Shown here piece after piece: positions 58,016-64,000 of a DNA stretch of 64,000 nucleotides (position 1 is its first letter; each line of letters starts with the position of its first letter). The DNA is taken from contig JAICWP010000012.1 in NCBI GenBank assembly GCA_025934735.1, forward strand, positions 81,332-145,331, in the 5' to 3' direction. A model generated the notes under the pieces. It did not search any database and had not been told where the DNA came from. It was given only the letters and a program-made list of their open reading frames with translations. The DNA comes from Terriglobales bacterium (lineage in GTDB: Bacteria; Acidobacteriota; Terriglobia; Terriglobales; Acidobacteriaceae). Made by a program: the position numbers and the translations under genes.

Positions 58016-58273
58016 TTATGCGGGAGTTGCGGATTGTTGCGGGTTTGTTTCGCTGTCCAGCCGGTCTACGTAGCTGACGTTGGCTCCCGGAACCAGATGC
58101 CCATAGATGTCCACCGTCACCTGAATCGAGCTGTGCCCCATCTGGTCCTTCACGTAAGTCAGCGAGGCGCCACCCTGGATCAGTAAGCTGCCGAAGCTGT
58201 GGCGAAGGTCATCGTCTTCCGGTGCATGGTTTACGCAAGTGCTAGGTAACTCGCTGCCAACGTTCAGTGGCAC
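58016..58273 (-). pseudogene. C-terminal fragment of a second tyrosine integrase
   Basis: Only about 70 homologous residues remain, beginning at DLRHSFGSLLIQGGASLTYV and continuing QMGHSSIQVTVDIYGHLVPG. These are the H-x-x-R, second His and Tyr boxes of a phage-type integrase unrelated in detail to the one at 35774. The N-terminal 250 or so residues are missing and the first 20 codons of the frame look unrelated. It lies 73 bp outside attR, so it is probably the remnant of an earlier element that used the same tRNA-Met. Confidence 0.8.
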
Positions 58274-58276
58274 ACC

Positions 58277-60106
58277 TTAATGGAAGCTGACCCGCACCAC
58301 ATTTGAGTATGCGGATTGGCCGGCACCATTGTTCGCGCGTACCCGGTACGCTGCCTCTTGGCCGTTCCGCACCCCGGAATCTCGATAGTCAGTGGTATTT
58401 GCTCCCAAGCTGGCAATCCTCTCCCATTTTTCTGCAACGCCAGTCTCCGCGCCCCGGACGGCGCGCTCCACGACTACACCGGTCGTGTTGCCGCCATGTA
58501 TTTCCCACGAAAGCCTGACTGACCGGCCTGACTGCGACGCCTGCAAGGAACTGGGCGCTTCCGGAAGCACCGGCCAGTCGAAGTAACTCTCGTCGGTAAT
58601 GGCCATCACGCTGTCGCGCACAGGAAGGCCTTCAATACTGTCGCTCGTCCCCGTTTTCCACTGTATCGGCTTGATCTCGCCGGAAACTACGTCGACAAGG
58701 ACGGGATGAGTGATGCCGGAATTCTTCAGCGACATGGTGGCGTAAAGCGGAGGAAAAACATTTCCGGGGAAACTATGCGCGGCCAGCCAGTATGCCACGA
58801 TGCTTTTTCCGCTGCGGTTGCGGAACCCATAAGCGAGAAACGGAAATCCGGTATGGCGGCGCAGGGCGGGAATGTCGGAACTTGCGATTGCGATAGACGG
58901 ATCGAATTTGGTATCGGAAAACAGCGCGTTGGTGTTCTGGAGCGCGTAGAAGACGGGACGAGGCGTGAAATCCGCCTTGCTGTTGGTCAGGCCGTGAATC
59001 ATGCCGAAATCGTCATACTCGTTGCCGTCACTGCCGGCAGCCAGCAGCCACACGAAGGTTTTCACTCCGGCGGCCAAGTTGTAGACGAATCCGCGAGTCA
59101 CATACTTGGCCTGCACCGATTCATCGGAGCCCACCCAGGAAGGAATCGAGTTGAACTCATCATCGAAGAAGGGGATCCCAGCCTTTATTCCCGGATAATG
59201 GTTCACGAGTTCACGCAACTTCTGCGGTGACTCGCTCAAGTAGGCACCGTAATCCATTGCTTCGGGATTGAGGTTCTGCCCGTATCCCGGATAGGTGTGG
59301 TAAGCATAGACATCAATTCCGGATGCGCACTGGCAGGTATCCAGCGCCACCTGGGTGAATTCGCGCGAAGGATCCGCCTGCCCGCCATAGATGACCTTGG
59401 CATTAGGATCAGCCTGATGCACAGCGGGAATGAATGCCTTTAGCAATTCTCCGTACTGCCGCGGGTTGCCCCAGGGATTCCAGTATCCGATATCCTGTTC
59501 ATTCCACAGCGCCCAATAGTGAATGCGATCGTGGAAGTGGTTTACCATCCATGCGACATAGCGGTTGAAGGCCGCAATCTGCTCGGGAGTGGTAGGCGGG
59601 TAGAAGACCGAATACAGGCTGCGGTCGTCATTATGGAAAGAGCCGGGCTCGGGAGTAATGGAATCAGGCTTCTTGCCGCTGGGGGACGTGTACATGGGAT
59701 TCCCGTATAGCAGCTGCACCTGGATGTTGATGCCGTTGTCCACCAGAGAATTGACGTAGTCATCCAATTCCTGAGAGCCGGCAAGAACACCCCGTTTTTG
59801 CTCGATCCAATCCCAGCTCGTCCGGTCGGAGCTGTTCTCGTATTGTCCGATGCGGATCCACTTGAACCCGGCATCGAACATGCGCGTCCACCACCAGCGG
59901 TTCCAGGGAAGGTAGGGATCACGCGGCAGGTCGGAGTTGATGCCAAAACCGTCCTGGATCTGGGAGGATCGCTTGGGGGGTACATGGTCAGGCAAATGCC
60001 CGGCTGCAGCGCTTTGAGCCACGCACGGCGCCACTAGCCCAATGATGCAAACGGCGATCAGCTCCATCTGGATGAAGCGATTGCCCGGCCCCCATCGTTT
60101 CGTCAT
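58277..60106 (-). CDS. Secreted (beta/alpha)8 glycoside hydrolase with fibronectin-III-like C-terminus
   Basis: Protein of 609 residues. A signal peptide (hydrophobic ELIAVCIIGLVAPCVAQ at 15-31) precedes a TIM-barrel hydrolase domain. Probable acid/base Glu203 lies in ALWNEQDIGYWN after a strand, and the nucleophile Glu317 in FFDDEFNS, the GH-A clan (GH39/GH5-like) arrangement. Residues about 380-500 form a beta domain, and 515-609 resemble a fibronectin type III repeat (LPEAPSSLQASQSGRSVRLS, AYRVRANNGAG). It would act on a polysaccharide outside the cytoplasm. It is 72 bp downstream of the TonB-dependent receptor gene on the same strand, so the two may form a glycan-use unit. Confidence 0.82.
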   Translation of the reverse strand: MTKRWGPGNRFIQMELIAVCIIGLVAPCVAQSAAAGHLPDHVPPKRSSQIQDGFGINSDLPRDPYLPWNRWWWTRMFDAGFKWIRIGQYENSSDRTSWDWIEQKRGVLAGSQELDDYVNSLVDNGINIQVQLLYGNPMYTSPSGKKPDSITPEPGSFHNDDRSLYSVFYPPTTPEQIAAFNRYVAWMVNHFHDRIHYWALWNEQDIGYWNPWGNPRQYGELLKAFIPAVHQADPNAKVIYGGQADPSREFTQVALDTCQCASGIDVYAYHTYPGYGQNLNPEAMDYGAYLSESPQKLRELVNHYPGIKAGIPFFDDEFNSIPSWVGSDESVQAKYVTRGFVYNLAAGVKTFVWLLAAGSDGNEYDDFGMIHGLTNSKADFTPRPVFYALQNTNALFSDTKFDPSIAIASSDIPALRRHTGFPFLAYGFRNRSGKSIVAYWLAAHSFPGNVFPPLYATMSLKNSGITHPVLVDVVSGEIKPIQWKTGTSDSIEGLPVRDSVMAITDESYFDWPVLPEAPSSLQASQSGRSVRLSWEIHGGNTTGVVVERAVRGAETGVAEKWERIASLGANTTDYRDSGVRNGQEAAYRVRANNGAGQSAYSNVVRVSFH

Positions 60107-60178
60107 ATAGTTCTCTCCCGCAGCGACACCAATGGCCTTGAGGCGGGTGCCCCTGTCAGCCTAGCTGCTTAGGCGATT

Positions 60179-63100
60179 TCAAAATGTGTACTTAAGGGCG
60201 AACTCGATTTGGCGGTTATCCGTAGCCGTGCTGGTGATGCTGCCTCCGCCGGGAACATCAACCGCCGGAAAGCCGCCACCGGGCAGCCCAAAATTGGGAC
60301 GGTTCAGCAGGTTGAAGAACTCGGCGCGGAACTCCATTTGCTGCCGCTCACGTATCTTGAAGTTCTTCTGCAGTACAAAGTCCATGTCGAACAGATTAGG
60401 CCCCCGCAGGTTGCCAATCCGCGAATTGCCGAACATGTGTGCCGACTGCTGGCCCGGCGCGAGGGGGGGCGTTACAAAGGCCGCCGGATTAAACCAGCAG
60501 TTCAGATCCTGGTGCCCTGGATTGCAGCCCATTGCTGCCTGCACGTCTTGCCCGTAAGAAAAGTCATAAGGATTTGCCACCTGATCGGGTCGGTAGTTGA
60601 AGCTGCCGGTGTTGCTCAGATCGCTCGACATTGCGCCGGTCACGGCCTCGCCGGTCTGTGCGGAGACGATGCCGCCTACCTCCCAGCCGCCAATAATCCC
60701 ATTTGAAATACCGCCCAGCCCGCCCAGGAAACGGCGGCCGCTCCCTAACGGCAGGTCGTACAAGTAACTGACCACAAATCTGTGCCGCAAATCGGGCTGT
60801 ACCGGTCCGTAGTCCTGATTCACCGCATGGGCATTCTGCACAAACGAGCCAACGTTGCCGTCCGCATTACCGAGATTGTGGGAAAAGGTATAGGAGGCCA
60901 GAAGGTTAAAACCGTTGGCAAAATGCCGGTTCAGCGAGGCCTGGAACGCGTTGTAAAAAGTGTGGAACTGCGCGTAGTCCAGCGGCAAGATGGTACTCAG
61001 GTTGGGCAGTACGTTGAAGTATGGGCGGCCCATGTTGCCCGTCGGGTCTGAGAAATTGGTATCCAGCGGCAGATAGGGTTGATTCAGGTCGCTCGATTCA
61101 TGGTTCCACAGGCGGTTTGCTTTCGTCCCTACGTATCCGACCTGCGCAACCCAATTTTGTCCGAACTGGTGTTGTACGCTGAGATTCCATTCCAGAATCC
61201 GGGGAATGAGGCGCTTACTGCCGGTCGTTTTGACCAAGCCGCTGGGATGGAGAGGATCCTCAAACGGCAAGACCTGTGGGAACCCCGTGGAGACAAGCTG
61301 CGACGGTGTAGGTGGGCCGCCAATATTAAAGTTTTGTGCAGTGAACGCCAGCAGGGGCGGGTTCTCTCCCAAGTCATCGAAAATATTACCTTCGGCCGAG
61401 TAAAACACGCCAAAGGCGCTGTGTACGACCGTGTTCTGGGCGGGCGACCACGCAATGCCGATGCGCGGAGCCCAGTCGTTTTTATCGAACTGAACACCGG
61501 CATGGGGCACAGGGTTCGGACCGTAGGAGTTGATCACGATGGCGCGGGCTAAATCGAAGTTGCCCACTCGACCGTTGGCCGGGGAAGTCACCTCATAGCG
61601 GAGCCCGATATTCAGGGTGAAATTCGGACGGATACGGAAATCATCCTGGATGAACTCCGCTAAATCCCAGTACCGGGTCGGATAAAGACCCTGGAGCGCA
61701 TCCTGCTCGGAGTACGAGGGTATGCCCAGCAGGGTATCAGCCAAACCGCTGCCGCCGTTGCTGGTGGTGAGATCGGCGGTGTAGCCTCCTCCAAAGTTGA
61801 ACAAACCGCGAGGCGCTGTCACCTGGTAGAAGTTCCGCTGCTGGCGGCGGAAGTCAATACCGAACTTGGTGGAATGCCGGCCATGCACCCAGGTCACTGT
61901 GTCCGCTGCCTGGAAGATGTTCTCAATGGCCACTTCTGGGGTGTATTCGGAATCGCCGAAGGATTGGAAACCTGCCACATCAACGTTGACCAAGCCGGAT
62001 GAATTCGGGTCGGTCGTCCGGTTGGCGTTGGGAATTTGCAAGATCTGCGAGGATACGTTGCTGCCAAAATTCAATGGCAGAGCGTTCACCGCATATCGCA
62101 TGTACCCGCCATGAGCATCATTCAGCAGGGTTGAGGATACGGTGTGCGTCCACCCCAGGCCCCAGTGCTGCGCCCGAGTTTTTGTGTTGCTGAAGCAGCA
62201 ATCCCCTCCTCCCAATTGCCCCAAGGGCCCGGGGTGATCGGCGCGAACGTCCCCAAAACTGTACGCCCCGAAGATCTGGTCCGCTTGCCGGAAGCTGTGG
62301 TCCAGGCGGATATCGAACTGATCCTGGTCGTTCAGCATATTGGGCGTAAGCAAGTAGTTGTTGACCAGCCCAGGCTGGTTAGGGAGGGGATAAAAATTCG
62401 CGATATTCGAGCCCACCTTATTGATCATGCTCGGTGGAAGCACGTTGGTTTGCCCGTTGAACGCGATCGGATTTCGCAACGAGACTACCGTACCGTCGGG
62501 GCAGGTAAAGTTCGACGTGCTGGAGGGATCGAAAATGGTACCGGTATCAAAGGAAGGGCCGCCGGGTGTGGGACAAGGCGAAAACGTGGTCCCGGTAAGG
62601 CGATCGCGGAAGTCCCCCGCACGCTCGGCCGCGGTGGGCACTGTATTCAAATAGGTTATGCCTTGGCGAATGCGCGTGCCCTGGTAATCACCGAAAATAA
62701 AGGTTTTGCCTTTCCGAATCGGGCCCCCGAGAAACGCGCCGAACTGGTTCCTCTTGAACGGGGGCTTTGGTGAGAGACGGCTGGGGCAACCGGTCTGAAA
62801 GTAATTGCAGGCGTCAAGGGCACCGTTGCGGATAAATTCGTAGGCGCCACCGTGCACCTGGTTAGTACCGGATTTCACAACCACGTTCACCGCTGCGCCG
62901 CCACGGCCGAACTCTGCACTCATGGAGTTCTCTTCGGTGCGGAACTCCTGAATCGCATCCGGTGGCGGAAGCGCTATTACCCCGCCCAGGCCAAATTCGT
63001 TGTTGTCCACGCCATTAAGCAGGTAGTTGTTGTTGGTCACACGTAGGCCGTTCACCGACAGCGCCTCGTTGGCGCGCTCATTCTCAAACACGCCGCCCTG

Positions 63101-63631
63101 GGCATTTGACCCCGTCATGCCGCCATTGGCGCCGGGCCCCAGGTAAGCAAGCTGGATAAAATCGCGGCCGTTGAGCGGCAGTTCGGAAATACGCTTTTCC
63201 GTTTCAATGGTCCCCAGCGAGGAGGTTTCCGTCTGCAGCAGTGGCGGAGCACCCGTCACCTCCACGGTTTGCGATGCCTTGCCCACGCGCAGCGCCAAAT
63301 CCACCCGCACGACCTGGTTTACACCCACTTCAACGCGAGACCTAATTAGCTGGTCAAAACCTTCTTTCCGCACCGCGACGGAATAAGTGCCGATGCGCAG
63401 CAGATTTGCCGCATAGCTGCCGGCTGTATCCGTCGTGAGGTGCACGGATTCATTGGTGGACAGATTCGTGACTATCACATCCGCGGCACCTACACGAGCC
63501 CCGCTTGGGTCAGTGATCGTGCCCACAATTCCACCGCGATCCACCTGGGCATATAGCGGCTGCTGCACAATTTGTAATAAAAAAAGGCTGCAGACAAACA
63601 GGGACAGGGCGAGGCTAACGTAGCGTTTCAT
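60179..63631 (-). CDS. TonB-dependent receptor with N-terminal carboxypeptidase-regulatory-like domain
   Basis: Protein of 1150 residues. A signal peptide (MKRYVSLALSLFVCSLFLLQ, cleavage near YAQ) precedes a CarboxypepD-reg-like beta-sandwich (GIVGTITDPSGARVGAADVI) and a plug domain (PLNGRDFIQLAYLGPG, then NNYLLNGVDNNEFG). A long 22-strand-like barrel follows to the C-terminal IEFALKYTF, ending in Phe as usual for outer-membrane proteins. No TonB-box was verified. This Oar/SusC-like type is greatly expanded in Acidobacteria and likely imports a large ligand, possibly an oligosaccharide given the adjacent hydrolase. ATG 63631 was chosen over a start at 63730 because the signal peptide begins there. 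Confidence 0.9.
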   Translation of the reverse strand: MKRYVSLALSLFVCSLFLLQIVQQPLYAQVDRGGIVGTITDPSGARVGAADVIVTNLSTNESVHLTTDTAGSYAANLLRIGTYSVAVRKEGFDQLIRSRVEVGVNQVVRVDLALRVGKASQTVEVTGAPPLLQTETSSLGTIETEKRISELPLNGRDFIQLAYLGPGANGGMTGSNAQGGVFENERANEALSVNGLRVTNNNYLLNGVDNNEFGLGGVIALPPPDAIQEFRTEENSMSAEFGRGGAAVNVVVKSGTNQVHGGAYEFIRNGALDACNYFQTGCPSRLSPKPPFKRNQFGAFLGGPIRKGKTFIFGDYQGTRIRQGITYLNTVPTAAERAGDFRDRLTGTTFSPCPTPGGPSFDTGTIFDPSSTSNFTCPDGTVVSLRNPIAFNGQTNVLPPSMINKVGSNIANFYPLPNQPGLVNNYLLTPNMLNDQDQFDIRLDHSFRQADQIFGAYSFGDVRADHPGPLGQLGGGDCCFSNTKTRAQHWGLGWTHTVSSTLLNDAHGGYMRYAVNALPLNFGSNVSSQILQIPNANRTTDPNSSGLVNVDVAGFQSFGDSEYTPEVAIENIFQAADTVTWVHGRHSTKFGIDFRRQQRNFYQVTAPRGLFNFGGGYTADLTTSNGGSGLADTLLGIPSYSEQDALQGLYPTRYWDLAEFIQDDFRIRPNFTLNIGLRYEVTSPANGRVGNFDLARAIVINSYGPNPVPHAGVQFDKNDWAPRIGIAWSPAQNTVVHSAFGVFYSAEGNIFDDLGENPPLLAFTAQNFNIGGPPTPSQLVSTGFPQVLPFEDPLHPSGLVKTTGSKRLIPRILEWNLSVQHQFGQNWVAQVGYVGTKANRLWNHESSDLNQPYLPLDTNFSDPTGNMGRPYFNVLPNLSTILPLDYAQFHTFYNAFQASLNRHFANGFNLLASYTFSHNLGNADGNVGSFVQNAHAVNQDYGPVQPDLRHRFVVSYLYDLPLGSGRRFLGGLGGISNGIIGGWEVGGIVSAQTGEAVTGAMSSDLSNTGSFNYRPDQVANPYDFSYGQDVQAAMGCNPGHQDLNCWFNPAAFVTPPLAPGQQSAHMFGNSRIGNLRGPNLFDMDFVLQKNFKIRERQQMEFRAEFFNLLNRPNFGLPGGGFPAVDVPGGGSITSTATDNRQIEFALKYTF

Positions 63632-63776
63632 AGGGGCTCCGCTTTGATGCTCCCAGGCGGAATCTACGCCATACTTACAGGCTACTGGCCAAGGATGCGC
63701 TCTTGTACTGCTGGGCAATTCAAATGTCAAGTTGTTTCACACCCTTACAAATGCTTACGGAACCATTCTTTTTGTG

Positions 63777-63805
63777 TTGACGATAGCTGGGCGCCTCGCT
63801 ACAGT
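63777..63805 (+). promoter_or_regulatory. Sigma-70 promoter of DegT-like gene
   Basis: TTGACG (63777-63782) and TACAGT (63800-63805) with a 17-bp spacer, 21 bp before the ATG at 63827. Confidence 0.65.
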
Positions 63806-63826
63806 GGCGCGTTCCAAGGGGGCACA

Positions 63827-64000
63827 ATGTCTGAACTTGCATTGCTGGGCGGACCGCGGAGCAAACGCAAGCCCTTTCCGGAGTGGCCCCAGTACGACGA
63901 GCGCGAGCGCGCCGCCCTGATGGAGGTGCTGGAGAGCCGGGTGTGGTGGCGCACGCCGGGCACGCGCACGCTGGAGTTTGAGCGCAACTTCGCCCGCTTC
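63827..64000 (+). CDS. DegT/DnrJ/EryC1/StrS-family aminotransferase, 5' end only
   Basis: First 58 residues of a PLP-dependent sugar aminotransferase-type protein, running off the window. MSELALLGGPRSKRKPFPEW, then YDERERAALMEVLESRVWWR and TLEFERNFARF match the N-terminus of DegT-family enzymes. AAGGGGGCACA lies upstream of the ATG. Such enzymes aminate keto-sugars for cell-surface glycans or make 3-amino-5-hydroxybenzoate. The catalytic Lys lies beyond the window, so activity cannot be confirmed here. Confidence 0.75.
   Translation, partial: MSELALLGGPRSKRKPFPEWPQYDERERAALMEVLESRVWWRTPGTRTLEFERNFARF

Overview
The window looks like a chromosome segment of an Acidobacteriota species, probably of the Terriglobia/Acidobacteriia lineage. 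This is inferred from gene content. There is a MacB/FtsX-type permease with a PadR regulator, two Ser/Thr kinases with C-terminal TPR repeats, a very large TonB-dependent receptor with an N-terminal carboxypeptidase-regulatory-like domain, and many small receiver, pseudo-receiver and CxxC proteins. The DNA is GC-rich, which produces long antisense open frames that I do not regard as genes.

Core chromosome, 1-35.5 kb: a CPA2 antiporter; a DUF5752 protein with a trehalose-synthase-like GT4 enzyme; an isoaspartyl peptidase; a PadR-permease unit whose permease is frameshifted; a CDP-alcohol phosphotransferase with greA; a CarD-like regulator behind a clear sigma-70 promoter; ruvX; a second CDP-alcohol transferase overlapping a GtrA protein; a winged-helix membrane regulator; tRNA-Pro(GGG); queA; a class II aldolase; a divergent EF-G; recA; two convergent TPR kinases flanking two small genes; coaD; an aminotransferase; a GDP-mannose supply cluster (manA, manC, phosphohexomutase); an M48 protease; kdsB; and tRNA-Met(CAT).

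Integrated element, 35.5-57.9 kb: the 3' 47 bp of tRNA-Met recur exactly at 57896-57942, bounding about 22.4 kb. A tyrosine integrase and an excisionase-like gene lie next to the tRNA. The cargo is mostly small genes. It includes a HIRAN-domain operon, a HEPN-like/zinc-ribbon operon, two response regulators, a degenerate receiver, a GAF protein, an XRE regulator, several CxxC mini-proteins, a RecA-like AAA ATPase followed by an iteron array with an AT-rich flank (probable replication origin), a SieB-like membrane protein, and an ECF sigma factor. No relaxase, capsid, terminase or tail genes were seen, so this resembles an integrated plasmid or satellite rather than a prophage.

The most interesting system is the ECF module at 55.6-57.5 kb. 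Three identical promoters (TGTATC-N17-CGTCCT) precede three small genes around the sigma gene: a CxxC AhpD/CMD-like protein and two membrane proteins with a double-cysteine tail. The sigma factor itself has a short C-terminal extension with two cysteines. This looks like a self-contained redox- or metal-responsive regulon carried on the element. Other notable signals are six copies of TGAGAACA at the places expected for integrase arm sites, a fossil integrase fragment just outside the right att site, and an in-frame stop codon at the head of the HIRAN operon.

Right flank, 58-64 kb: the fossil integrase, a secreted (beta/alpha)8 glycoside hydrolase with a fibronectin-III-like end, the giant TonB-dependent receptor, and the start of a DegT/DnrJ-type aminotransferase behind a sigma-70 promoter.
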